From positions 1 to 38,491 of the forward strand of contig DKYL01000005.1 in NCBI GenBank assembly GCA_002493325.1: a DNA stretch of 38,491 bases, read 5' to 3'. Positions 15,566 to 24,808 of the stretch are shown one piece after another. Source of the stretch: Ruminococcaceae bacterium UBA7101. Its GTDB lineage: Bacteria > Bacillota > Clostridia > Oscillospirales > Acutalibacteraceae. The position numbers and the translations under genes were made by a program. Numbering within the stretch: the stretch's first letter is position 1; every line of letters starts with the position of its first letter. Below the pieces are notes generated by a model, which did no database searches, was not told the origin of the DNA, and was given only the letters and a program-made list of their open reading frames with translations.

Positions 15566-16099
15566 CTATTTTTTTGATATTGAATTTCTGAATTTTATGT
15601 ACCTGTATGCAAAATACAGGAAAAATGCAAGATAGATTACAAGCAAAACAATGTAGGTGTATTTTATTACAGGGTCAATCTGGTGACGTGAAACATTAGG
15701 AAGGATTACACAGAGAAACAGTATAATCAGCGGAATCATCCTTCGCTGAAATACTCTTTTCATCATTTCAAGCCGTGATTCGTCGTCGCAGAAAATTTTT
15801 TCATCGCCGTTCATTTCTGCACGCGGTTTTCTGAAATAGCTGTATCCTGCAAAGTCCTGAAGGTATTCCCAGCCGCAGTCATTGAACATACGAACATATT
15901 CCTCTTTATTTTTGCTGCCTTCGGGATTGAAATCAAGCTGATAAACCACATCCTCCGGCTCACATTTTTCAAAATGATAGATTAAAAAATTCATATATGT
16001 GAATCTCCAGCCGTTTTTATGCATGCGGCTAAGGTAATTCTCTTCCCTTTCCCAATCGGGAAGGGTAAAAAACTTCAGTTGTGTTTTTGTGCTTTTCAT
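15566..16099 (-). CDS. DUF2812 membrane protein, PadR partner
   Basis: A 177-residue protein. Residues 1-105 form a DUF2812 domain (LPDWEREENYLSRMHKNGWRF, YHFEKCEPEDVVYQLDF, MFNDCGWEYLQDFAGYSYFRK). Two membrane spans follow at about 117-135 and 147-168. The gene begins one base after the padR stop codon with an AGGAGG-like site inside padR, a pairing very common in Firmicutes. The molecular role of DUF2812 is not known. Coupling suggests it is the main regulated product or modulates the repressor. Confidence 0.88.
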   Translation of the reverse strand: MKSTKTQLKFFTLPDWEREENYLSRMHKNGWRFTYMNFLIYHFEKCEPEDVVYQLDFNPEGSKNKEEYVRMFNDCGWEYLQDFAGYSYFRKPRAEMNGDEKIFCDDESRLEMMKRVFQRRMIPLIILFLCVILPNVSRHQIDPVIKYTYIVLLVIYLAFFLYFAYRYIKFRNSISKK

Positions 16100-16100
16100 T

Positions 16101-16415
16101 TTAAAGCACCTCCTTCATAGTTCTGTGCAAACGCTCAATGCGGTTGATTTCAAGTTCTAAAACCTGTTTGCCCAAATCTGTAATATGATAAATTTTTCTT
16201 TTATTTTCTTCACGGATAAATTTAATTAATCCGTCTTTTTCCATTTTTGACAGACTGCCGTACAAGGTTCCCGGTCCTATTTTTATTTCACCTTGGGTTA
16301 AACTTTCAATCTTCTGTACGATGTTGTAGCCGTGTGCCTCTTCTCGAAGACATAACAGAATATAGAAACTTGTTTCTGTCATCGGAATATATACTTTTCT
16401 AATATGACTGTTCAT
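16101..16415 (-). CDS. PadR-family transcriptional repressor
   Basis: A 104-residue winged-helix regulator of the short PadR (PadR-s2) type. The DNA-binding core shows SFYILLCLREEAHGYNIVQKI, GPGTLYGSLSKMEKDGLI and the wing REENKRKIYHITDLGKQVL. A C-terminal helix forms the dimer. Its promoter carries a perfect 18-bp palindrome just after the -10 box, so it very probably represses itself and the DUF2812 gene. PadR proteins respond to small hydrophobic compounds or antibiotics; the ligand here is unknown. Confidence 0.93.
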   Translation of the reverse strand: MNSHIRKVYIPMTETSFYILLCLREEAHGYNIVQKIESLTQGEIKIGPGTLYGSLSKMEKDGLIKFIREENKRKIYHITDLGKQVLELEINRIERLHRTMKEVL

Positions 16416-16433
16416 AAGTAAGCCTCGTTATTA

Positions 16434-16451
16434 ACTGCGATATATCGCAGT
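16434..16451. promoter_or_regulatory. Perfect 18-bp palindrome, likely PadR operator
   Basis: ACTGCGATATATCGCAGT is fully self-complementary. It lies between the -10 box and the padR start codon, over or just past the expected transcript start. A further GCGATATA half-site follows at 16452-16459. Confidence 0.8.
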
Positions 16452-16462
16452 GCGATATAATT

Positions 16463-16491
16463 ATTATATGACAAACAAATTTTATTGTCAA
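16463..16491 (-). promoter_or_regulatory. Consensus promoter of padR-DUF2812
   Basis: On the minus strand TTGACA (16491-16486) and TATAAT (16468-16463) are separated by 17 bases, a fully consensus sigma-A promoter. Such a strong promoter beside a palindrome is what a tightly repressed gene would need. Confidence 0.9.
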
Positions 16492-16611
16492 GTCAATAAT
16501 ACGTTTTTTATCGGTTGTAAATTGAGATGATAGAGAAATCTGAAATAAGTGTCCATTATTTTTAATTTGTTTGGTAATAATAGACAAACGAATTAAGGAA
16601 AGTTTGTTAAT

Positions 16612-16625
16612 ATTTTTTGTGTTAC
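16612..16625 (+). promoter_or_regulatory. Second copy of the 14-base motif of the sigma operon
   Basis: ATTTTTTGTGTTAC is identical to 988-1001. It lies immediately upstream of the housekeeping-type promoter of the giant protein. The rest of the 16416-16731 gap holds the padR control region and this promoter region; no gene is seen. Confidence 0.3.
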
Positions 16626-16630
16626 CTTTG

Positions 16631-16659
16631 TTGAAATAGATTATAAAATGTTTTATAAT
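16631..16659 (+). promoter_or_regulatory. Promoter of the giant secreted protein operon
   Basis: TTGAAA (16631-16636) and TATAAT (16654-16659) are spaced by 17 bases. The spacer and -10 contain the near-palindrome ATAAAATGTTTTAT. The leader before the ATG is about 65 bases. Confidence 0.75.
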
Positions 16660-16731
16660 TAAAATAATAGTATAATTGTATACTTTTGTTTTACATTTTG
16701 TATATTAAACCGTTGATAAGGAGAAAGAGTT

Positions 16732-19700
16732 ATGAAAAAACAACGACTTACAAAGCGATTGCTCAGTATCTTTCTGGCAGTGCTGATGGCTTTCACAGGG
16801 TTAATTCCTGCGGTGTCGGCATTTGCAGGTGACGGCGTAGAGGGTTATCACACCATTGAGCTGTTCTACAAAGAAACTGACACAATTGTTCCTTCAACAA
16901 TGCTTAATGAGGCGGGCGAAGAGGTCACTTATATTGAGTATATGGTTGAGGGTGATGAGCTTCAGCTTACATATAAGCTGATTGATACAGTTATGCCTGA
17001 TAACGGCTATATTAAATGGTATAGTGAGACGCCGACTCTTGTTGATGTAACACAGGAGGGTGTTGTTAAGGCCTTTGACTCATCAAAAGGTGCAGTAATC
17101 CACACATGGATTGATAATGAGGTTAAGACAATTCCTTTGGTAGGTAGTCTTATTGCGCAGGCACTTGAGAAGGTGCTGTTTAACGATAAGGTTAATGTTG
17201 ACACAATGGATACCGATGCGATTATTGCCATTGTTGAGGCAGCCTTTGGCTCTGATTCACCTATTTCAAAATGGGTTGAGTCTTATAAGGGCGAGCTTAT
17301 TGATTCACTTCGTTACTATCTTGATAACATCAATTCAAATATCCATGTTCAGTTATTTGCTGCTGATGGTACTCTTTTAGCTGATGACTATGTTCGTATC
17401 TGCGTTACAAGATGTAATGAATGGTATGCAAATTTCCTTCCCAATGGTACACATATTACAAATAAGTCACAGATTAATACAACTGTTGCTGTAGGTTCAA
17501 CCTGTCAGCTTTATGCTATAACTACACCTGTAAGACTTGAATACGGCTGTATTTATTCCGTTAAGAGCACCTCTGTTTTTGATCAGGGCAAGGTTGTAGC
17601 TACTGTTGATGACAGCGGTCTGGTTACCTTTAAAAATCCCGGTACGGTTACTATTATGGTATCACCCGATACCGAGCAGGTAATTCAGAACATACTTGCA
17701 TTTATCAACAAATTCTACGAAATCAACGGCGAAATGATTGACAGTGACAAGGTTGCAGAGATTCTCATTAAGTATATCGGAATTGATATGAACAGAAATG
17801 TTCTTGCGGCAATTCTTGATGCCTGTTTTGCAATTGCCGATATTGCCGGAGGAGCGACAGACCCTGTTAAGCTGACAGCTACCGCTGCAAAGCTTATCGG
17901 TAACCTTGTTCTCCAGTTTGCATATAATGATAAAATCACATTTACCGTTGTTGAGGCACAGCCGATTACTGATTTTAAAATCGACGGTGCAACACAAGTG
18001 CAGGAAGGTACTGAAATTCAGCTTTCCATTACGGATGTTCAGCCGAGCACAGGTGATATGAGTGATATTACTTGGCGTTCATCAGACCCTTCAATTGCAA
18101 GTGTTGACCCTAAAACCGGTGTTATCATCGGACGTGATGCAGGTCAGTACGGTGCTTTGGGCAGTGCAGCAGGTCAGGATTGTACGATTTATGCTGTTTC
18201 GGCTGCCAATAATGTTGAACGCTCCTATACAATTAAAGTTGTAGGTAAGCTTGGCAAGCCCTTGTCTGATGTGGAGATAAGCGGTGAAAAGTATCTTGAA
18301 ATGGGTATGGAAACCGATTATTCCTACACCGTTTTCCCGAAGAGAACAGCCACCTCTGATAATCTTTATATTACATGGGGTGTTGTAACGGGTGAAGACG
18401 AAGAGGGCAATACAACCTATGCATGGGCTGATGCGGAAAATCCTGCAACAGACGGCAGGGGCACAATTGACGCAAAGGGTCATTATGTTGTTAATAACGG
18501 CGGTGTTACCACTATTGTTCTTAAAGCACAGACAGGTGTTTATCTGTCAAACGGAACCTTTACCGAATTTAACAGCTTTATCAAAACAATGGATATAACA
18601 AATGGTATACCCGTTGAAAAAATTGAAATTAATGCATCCAAGGCTGTCGGTATTGCAAGCAGCATAAAAACACAGAATACGGTTGATGTCAACGGAGAAG
18701 CACAGACCTATGTATCTGTAAATGCAGGTACGCAGTATTTGGGCTTAGGTGCTGTTCTCAATGCGGCAGTTTATCCTGAAAATGCTTCAAACCAGAATTT
18801 GACCTGGGTAATTGATAACGGATATTATGAATCAGAGCCTTCGTCAGATACACACCAGACAACCATTAAACAAAAAGCCGGTCACGAGGTTGCTGATACC
18901 GTTAATATTTATGCTGTATCGGCAGACGGAAGAATCAGGTCAAACCTTGTAACGGTTTGTGTTTCAAAAAACAGTGTAGACGGCAATAAAATAGTTGATG
19001 CAGATAAAAATAAAATCAGCACGCTTGAGGTTATTAACGGAAAATCAGTTGATGTTATGCATGATATTGATTTCAAGAAAGGTGCAGACGGTACATATTC
19101 TGCATGCTACAAATGTAACTGGTATTCAAGCGATGAAAGTGTATTTACCGTAACACCTAAAAATAATGATAACAGAGATGCTGTTATTAACGGTGTTGAT
19201 GTGGGTACGGCAACGCTTTACTGTGTTTCAGCAGACGGCGGTGTTATGGATACCTGTGAGGTAACTGTTTACCCCGATAAGGAATATTTAAAGAACATTG
19301 TCAGTCTTTGTGACAGGACTGTAGTTACAAGAACCAAGGATAATGCTTCCTTATATAAAGTATATATGCATAAGCTTGATTTGGCATATGCAGTTTTATA
19401 TGACCAGCCAATGGCATCTCAGACTGCCTGCAATACTTATGCTGAGGAGCTTTTGAATGTATTTTATAAGCTCGGTGGATTTGTTGGTATTTTAGGTGTT
19501 GATATTCTCGGAAAGGGCGAAACCCAGCTTGCAAGCGACTATGTTACAGTTGAGGTCGGCTCCACTTCAAACTATACAAGATACAGTTATGATTTTGATT
19601 ATGAAATAAATCCCGGCAATGCGATGTACAGCTCAATCGAGTGGACATCATCAAACCCGAATATATCGGTTGACAGAAACGGTATCTGCAAGCCCGTTAA

Positions 19701-22700
19701 GAATGAAGCCTGCTCAGCCATTATTACCTGCACGGTTACAGACTATATGGGCGACAGCATCAGTGACAGCGTTTTTGTTGCATTTTCAAGAACGCCTGCA
19801 ACAGGTGTAACACTTGATAAAACTTCAATTGAAGGCGGTTTAATCGGAGAAACCGAAACCCTGAAGGCAACTGTAACTCCGAAGCCTGTCGGTGTTGTAG
19901 GCGGTGCCAGCAATACGGCTGTTTACTGGAGCTCAAGCAACCCATCCATTGCATCAGTTGACCAGAATGGTGTGGTTACCTTTATTGAAGGCGGCAGATG
20001 CGTTATTACCGCAACTACATATGACGGCGGAAAAACAGCAGAATGTGCCGTGAATGTTGTTACAAACTACACAGCACTTGATTTGCTTGTTAAGCAGTAT
20101 AATGATTTGGCACTCAACAGTGTTAACTTCTATCCCGATAGCTGGGCTGTTTATACCGAAACATTGGCAAAGGCTCAGCAGATGCTTGAGGCTGCAGACA
20201 GCTCACAGGCTGAGGTTAATAAGATGTATGACGAGCTTAAGGGTGCATACGAATCATTACAGAAATATAACTATATTCAGAATATTGAGCTTTATCTTGA
20301 CGGAGAGCAGACACAGGAATTCTATCAGTATGACTTAAGTCTGCTGAAAGAGGGTCTTACCTATAAGAATGCAATTCTTGATTTGAATGTAAGACTTTAT
20401 CCGAATAATGCTTCCTATGAATCTGTTAAATGGGAATCATCAACAACAGATATTTCTGTTACGAATGACGGAAAATGCTCACCTACAGCAAACAAGAGCT
20501 GTTACGGTCTGATAACCTGCTATGTTAAAGACCATTTCGGCAATGTATTTACCGATACGGTTTGGGTATCCTTCTCATTTGTTCCTGTAACTTCCCTTGG
20601 TCTTTCAAAGCAAAGCATTTCAGGTGAAGTGGGCACAACTTATAAGTTGGGCTGTACCGTATATCCGACAGGTACATCATTGACACATATCGGTGCTGCA
20701 AGTATTCAGGATTACTTCTGGGAGTCTGATAATGAAGAAATTGCAACCGTTGATCAGGACGGCGTAGTTACATTTGTAAGCACAGGTGCAACCGTTGTAA
20801 GAGCAGTATCCTATGACGGAGGTATATCTGCCGAGTGTATCGCTTCCACAAATGGTGACAGAACTGCTTTGAAGAAAGCAATTGAAGATTATAAAAATGT
20901 TGATTACAAGAATTATGCGTTAGCATACGGCAAGGATTTCACAGATGCTTATGAAGCGGCAGAGATTGCCATGAATGATGTAAGCTATACACAGGAGGAA
21001 ATCGACAGAGCGACAGAAAACCTCAATAATGCATATGAGGCTATGGCTCAGCATCCGTTTGTATTTGCAGATTCTGTAAAGATTGATTATACAACAACCA
21101 AAAAGCCTTTAGTCGGCAGTTCTTCACAGGTATCAAGCGGTACCGTCGGAGCAAGTGATGCCGTATCCGTTAATTTGTCTAAAAATTATTCCAACTATAA
21201 TGATTATAACTGGATAACACTTACGGCTTCCTCAGACCCTGCCGATGCAATGGTTAAGTCCATAAGCTGGACTACCGACAATTCATATAAGGCAAAGGTT
21301 GAAATCAGCGGAGGCTCAGTAAAGGTTACTCCCGATAATGGTCACGACAATGGTGCATGGGCAATTCTTACAGCAACAATTGTTGACGATTATGACCGTG
21401 TTACAACAAGAACAATTTATGTTTTACTGAGTGACAGGGTTTGCACGGATTTTGATATTACAGATACCAGCAAAAATCTTCTTGCCGATGCAGAGCCGAC
21501 ACCGATTGAATATACCATTTCAGGAGATCCTGAATTTAAGGATATTGTATGGAGCTCCAATAATGAAAGTGTTGTCAAGGTTGATGCAAACGGCAACCTG
21601 ATTCCTGTTGATAAAGGTACTGCAAAGGTAACAGGTAAAACCGTTGACGGCGGATTTGAAGATATAATTATCATTAATGTGTCAACCAACTTTGCTCCTC
21701 TTATTGAAAAGAGCAGTACATACTATGAGCTTGTACAGAATGTTAAGGATGGCTATACCTATACCAAGGAATCATTGGATGCACTTTCTGCTGTTATTGC
21801 CGAGGCACAGACAATGATCAGTGATGCAAGAGCTACACAGGCTGAGGTTGACGATATGGAGGCAAGACTTGATGAGGCATACAACGGTCTTGTTCGATAT
21901 GTTGCAGTAACAACCGTCAAGCTGACTGCTGAGGAAGAGGTTGGTGTTGAAACTGTAAAGGATGGTTATATTCGTTATACAGGCACAATGATTAACGGTA
22001 AAGAAATAACACTTAAGCCGGTATTCAATGCAGAGAAGGCTGTTTACGCAGAAATTAAATATGAATCAACCAATTCAAATATTGTTGTTGATGAAAATGG
22101 TATTGTTACAAATAAATCAGCCATTGCAGGCAGTGCAAAGATTACCTGCACAGTAACCAATGTATTTGGCTATACCTGCACAGATTCTGTTTATGTAACC
22201 TTTGCAAGATATGGTGTAACAGGCATCAGCTTTGATAAAGAGATGGTATATGGTGCACCTGCAGTGCAGGTTCTTCTTACACCGACAATCACAAATACAA
22301 ACGGCACATCACTTGCATCCTCCTTTGTTAAAACCTGCACTTATACATCAAGCAATCCTGAAATTGCTTCAGTTGATGACGGTGGTGTTGTAACCTTCAA
22401 TACACAGGGTATGGTAACGATTACTGCCACAACAACCGACGGTGGTTATACTGCGACAATCAATGCATTTACCACATGGGACAGCACGGCACTTAAGGCT
22501 GCTATTGATGAGGCTGAAAAGTATACATATACAAATTATGCTTATGAGTACGGTACAGCCTTCAACACTGCATATAATGAGGCAAAAGAGGTTTATGCAG
22601 ATGTTTATGCTTCGCAGGCTGCAATGGACGAGGCTTGTCTTGCACTTACTGAAGCTACCTCAAGACTTGAAGGTCACGAATTTATTGTTCCGCAAATCAG

Positions 22701-23310
22701 CCTGACTCAGGGTGATTCCGTAATAGCAAATGGTGCTGTTGTTCAGGTTGATGCAGAAACTGCAAAAACAACATTGGCACTTACTTTGAATGATGGCGCA
22801 ATGGTTAAGAGCACAAGCATTACCATTGACAGTCAGGAGGGCGTTGAGGCTGTTGTCAACGGCAATAACATTGATATAACCAAAACAGCCGATAAGGGAA
22901 GCATAGCAGTATCTATACTTGTTGTTGATGATTACGACAGAGAATATACTGCAAGCTACAGCCTGAGCATTATTGATCGGATTATACCTGTAACGTCATT
23001 AGTTCTGACAGCAAACGGCGAAGAAATCAACGGTTCGGTAGTTCAGAGCGGATGCGGCATATTCTACAGAAATTATAAGACGATTACTGTTGGTTATATT
23101 CCTACACCTGCTAATGCAAATGCAATAACAAGTGTTGAATATACTTCCTCTGCATCAGGCTATATTACGATTGATAAAACAACAGGTGTTGTTAATCTTA
23201 CCACTGCAGGTAAGAGCCGCAGCTCAAACGCAACAACAATCAAATGCAAGGTAACAAATGCTGACGGTTCAACAGCAGAAGCTTCCTTTGCTCTTACATT
23301 AACAACCTAA
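16732..23310 (+). CDS. Giant secreted BIG2/FIVAR repeat protein
   Basis: A 2192-residue exported protein. It has a long signal peptide (KKQRLTKRLLSIFLAVLMAF, cleavage near AFAG), an N-terminal half with several BIG2-like beta domains and a helical insertion, and a C-terminal half of four tandem units. Each unit has two Ig-like domains, the second ending in a motif of the type NPSIASVDQNGVVTF...TATTYDGG, then a helical FIVAR-type domain. The FIVAR domains start near residues 1110, 1376, 1650 and 1913, a period of about 265-275 residues. The last domain is again Ig-like. No LPXTG, S-layer, choline-binding or dockerin module is visible, so how it is held at the surface is unclear. It is probably an adhesin or scaffold. 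GGAGAAAG precedes the ATG. Confidence 0.9.
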   Translation: MKKQRLTKRLLSIFLAVLMAFTGLIPAVSAFAGDGVEGYHTIELFYKETDTIVPSTMLNEAGEEVTYIEYMVEGDELQLTYKLIDTVMPDNGYIKWYSETPTLVDVTQEGVVKAFDSSKGAVIHTWIDNEVKTIPLVGSLIAQALEKVLFNDKVNVDTMDTDAIIAIVEAAFGSDSPISKWVESYKGELIDSLRYYLDNINSNIHVQLFAADGTLLADDYVRICVTRCNEWYANFLPNGTHITNKSQINTTVAVGSTCQLYAITTPVRLEYGCIYSVKSTSVFDQGKVVATVDDSGLVTFKNPGTVTIMVSPDTEQVIQNILAFINKFYEINGEMIDSDKVAEILIKYIGIDMNRNVLAAILDACFAIADIAGGATDPVKLTATAAKLIGNLVLQFAYNDKITFTVVEAQPITDFKIDGATQVQEGTEIQLSITDVQPSTGDMSDITWRSSDPSIASVDPKTGVIIGRDAGQYGALGSAAGQDCTIYAVSAANNVERSYTIKVVGKLGKPLSDVEISGEKYLEMGMETDYSYTVFPKRTATSDNLYITWGVVTGEDEEGNTTYAWADAENPATDGRGTIDAKGHYVVNNGGVTTIVLKAQTGVYLSNGTFTEFNSFIKTMDITNGIPVEKIEINASKAVGIASSIKTQNTVDVNGEAQTYVSVNAGTQYLGLGAVLNAAVYPENASNQNLTWVIDNGYYESEPSSDTHQTTIKQKAGHEVADTVNIYAVSADGRIRSNLVTVCVSKNSVDGNKIVDADKNKISTLEVINGKSVDVMHDIDFKKGADGTYSACYKCNWYSSDESVFTVTPKNNDNRDAVINGVDVGTATLYCVSADGGVMDTCEVTVYPDKEYLKNIVSLCDRTVVTRTKDNASLYKVYMHKLDLAYAVLYDQPMASQTACNTYAEELLNVFYKLGGFVGILGVDILGKGETQLASDYVTVEVGSTSNYTRYSYDFDYEINPGNAMYSSIEWTSSNPNISVDRNGICKPVKNEACSAIITCTVTDYMGDSISDSVFVAFSRTPATGVTLDKTSIEGGLIGETETLKATVTPKPVGVVGGASNTAVYWSSSNPSIASVDQNGVVTFIEGGRCVITATTYDGGKTAECAVNVVTNYTALDLLVKQYNDLALNSVNFYPDSWAVYTETLAKAQQMLEAADSSQAEVNKMYDELKGAYESLQKYNYIQNIELYLDGEQTQEFYQYDLSLLKEGLTYKNAILDLNVRLYPNNASYESVKWESSTTDISVTNDGKCSPTANKSCYGLITCYVKDHFGNVFTDTVWVSFSFVPVTSLGLSKQSISGEVGTTYKLGCTVYPTGTSLTHIGAASIQDYFWESDNEEIATVDQDGVVTFVSTGATVVRAVSYDGGISAECIASTNGDRTALKKAIEDYKNVDYKNYALAYGKDFTDAYEAAEIAMNDVSYTQEEIDRATENLNNAYEAMAQHPFVFADSVKIDYTTTKKPLVGSSSQVSSGTVGASDAVSVNLSKNYSNYNDYNWITLTASSDPADAMVKSISWTTDNSYKAKVEISGGSVKVTPDNGHDNGAWAILTATIVDDYDRVTTRTIYVLLSDRVCTDFDITDTSKNLLADAEPTPIEYTISGDPEFKDIVWSSNNESVVKVDANGNLIPVDKGTAKVTGKTVDGGFEDIIIINVSTNFAPLIEKSSTYYELVQNVKDGYTYTKESLDALSAVIAEAQTMISDARATQAEVDDMEARLDEAYNGLVRYVAVTTVKLTAEEEVGVETVKDGYIRYTGTMINGKEITLKPVFNAEKAVYAEIKYESTNSNIVVDENGIVTNKSAIAGSAKITCTVTNVFGYTCTDSVYVTFARYGVTGISFDKEMVYGAPAVQVLLTPTITNTNGTSLASSFVKTCTYTSSNPEIASVDDGGVVTFNTQGMVTITATTTDGGYTATINAFTTWDSTALKAAIDEAEKYTYTNYAYEYGTAFNTAYNEAKEVYADVYASQAAMDEACLALTEATSRLEGHEFIVPQISLTQGDSVIANGAVVQVDAETAKTTLALTLNDGAMVKSTSITIDSQEGVEAVVNGNNIDITKTADKGSIAVSILVVDDYDREYTASYSLSIIDRIIPVTSLVLTANGEEINGSVVQSGCGIFYRNYKTITVGYIPTPANANAITSVEYTSSASGYITIDKTTGVVNLTTAGKSRSSNATTIKCKVTNADGSTAEASFALTLTT

Positions 23311-23326
23311 GGAGGCGGCATTACAA

Positions 23327-24688
23327 ATGTTGAACACAAAAATAAAGAAGAGATTGTCACTCCTTTTGGCAATGGTGCTTTGCCTGTCCGCTTTGTGGGC
23401 AGCACCATTCGCCTTCGGTGTTGATGGCGTTGAAATTAATGCAAACACTTTCCCTGATCCTGTATTCAGACGAATCATTACAGAAGTCTATGATAAAAAT
23501 GAGGATGGTTATTTAAGTGTAGCAGAACGCAGTGCAACTTATATGAACCTTTCAGGCAGAATTGATATTGATGAAAACGGTGATCCTGTTGAAACAATTG
23601 ATAATCTGCAGGGAATAGAGTATTTTACAAGTCTTACAATGCTCAGATGCGGCGGTTTGGGCTTGAATACTCTGGACGTATCAAAGCTTTTGAATCTGAC
23701 ATCACTTACCTGTCAGGGTAATAATTTGTCATCACTTGATTTAAGCTATAATATGGCTTTGCTTACAGTCAACTGCTCAGATAATGTTTTGACAGATATC
23801 GTTCTGCCGCTGAGCCCGAAGTTTGAATCCCTTAACTGCTATGCAAATTCACTCACCAAGCTTAATCTTTTAGGTGTACCGGGTCTGCAAAGTCTTTATT
23901 GTCACCAGAATGAGCTTGATAATCTTGATTTATCAAGCCATACTAAGCTGAGCGAAATCAACTGCCAGCAGAACCATCTGACCTCACTTGATTTAAGCAA
24001 AACAGCCTTGGATGGTGTTACACAGTATGAAATAGGCAATCAGACGGTTGATGTTAAAGCAGTGCCTGACGGCAATAGGATTGCAATTCCATTCAGCGGC
24101 AAGGGGCTGAACAGTAATACAAATTACAAAGGCTGTTCACTTGATATTTATGAGGATGGCTCGGGCTTTCAGGGGGATCAGTTTGTTGCATATGATGTTG
24201 ACGAGATTAAAGACGGAATAACATATTATTGTTATCCTATGCTTGAAAGCTCTCAGGATATGGATGTAACAATTCGTGTTACACGTGATTTTTATCAGGT
24301 TGATTTCTTTGCTGATGAAGCAATGGAAAAGAAGCTTGGTGTAAATATGGTTCCTGCAGGAGAGGCTGCTCAGGCTCCTCAGATTACGGAAACACCGCAG
24401 TGTAAGGTGTTTGAAAGCTGGAGCAGGGATATAAATTCCGTTAATGAGGATATGGATGTTTATGTGAATTGGAAGGATAATCACAGCTATACTCCATATG
24501 CAATAGCATCCGATAAGGATACAGTGACAGTTCGCTGCAGCAGCTGCGGACACAGCTATAATGTAAGCTTCAGTTCAATTGTTAACAGCAAAGCAGGCGA
24601 TGAAAAATTTGATGAATATATTGATGTTGTAAAGGACGGAAATATTAACACCAAGGATTTCGCACAGCTTTTGAAGAGCTTAGGCTAA
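23327..24688 (+). CDS. Secreted LRR protein with EF-hand and dockerin-like tail
   Basis: A 453-residue exported protein with a signal peptide (residues 1-31). Residues 56-67 (DKNEDGYLSVAE) form a complete 12-residue calcium EF-hand loop. Residues about 95-230 hold leucine-rich repeats of about 21 residues (LTSLTCQGNNLSSLDLS type). A beta-rich InlB/Listeria-Bacteroides-like repeat lies around 320-390 (FESWSRDINSVNEDMDVYVNW). The C-terminus has a CSSCGHSY pair and then DVVKDGNINTKDFAQLLKSL, which looks like one dockerin calcium-loop/helix repeat. A normal dockerin has two. The gene begins 16 bases after the giant protein with an AGGAGG site, so the two are co-expressed and may work together outside the cell. 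Confidence 0.85.
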   Translation: MLNTKIKKRLSLLLAMVLCLSALWAAPFAFGVDGVEINANTFPDPVFRRIITEVYDKNEDGYLSVAERSATYMNLSGRIDIDENGDPVETIDNLQGIEYFTSLTMLRCGGLGLNTLDVSKLLNLTSLTCQGNNLSSLDLSYNMALLTVNCSDNVLTDIVLPLSPKFESLNCYANSLTKLNLLGVPGLQSLYCHQNELDNLDLSSHTKLSEINCQQNHLTSLDLSKTALDGVTQYEIGNQTVDVKAVPDGNRIAIPFSGKGLNSNTNYKGCSLDIYEDGSGFQGDQFVAYDVDEIKDGITYYCYPMLESSQDMDVTIRVTRDFYQVDFFADEAMEKKLGVNMVPAGEAAQAPQITETPQCKVFESWSRDINSVNEDMDVYVNWKDNHSYTPYAIASDKDTVTVRCSSCGHSYNVSFSSIVNSKAGDEKFDEYIDVVKDGNINTKDFAQLLKSLG

Positions 24689-24693
24689 TCAAC

Positions 24694-24724
24694 AGACACC
24701 CACGATTTTTTCGTGGGTGTCTTT
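24694..24724 (+). terminator. Terminator of the secreted-protein operon
   Basis: AGACACCCACGA pairs with TCGTGGGTGTCT around a T loop and is followed by TT and an AT-rich run, five bases after the stop codon. Confidence 0.88.
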
Positions 24725-24755
24725 ATAATTTTATATATAGGTCTTGTTAAATGAA

Positions 24756-24785
24756 TTGAAATCTGTTAAGATAGTATTGTATATT
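24756..24785 (+). promoter_or_regulatory. Candidate promoter of the PAP2 gene
   Basis: TTGAAA (24756-24761) and TATATT (24780-24785) are 18 bases apart, 23 bases before the ATG. Confidence 0.5.
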
Positions 24786-24808
24786 TCAAGTAATCACAGA
24801 GGTGTAAT

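Noticed and set aside
17662..17997. Cysteine-rich minus-strand open frame inside the giant protein gene
   Set aside because: It is antisense to a well-formed repeat domain, has no promoter or ribosome site, and codon periodicity belongs to the plus strand.
24745..24770. Second Pho box before the PAP2 gene
   Set aside because: Two TGTTAA words are present, but they start 19 bases apart, which does not fit the 11-bp phasing of PhoP sites.
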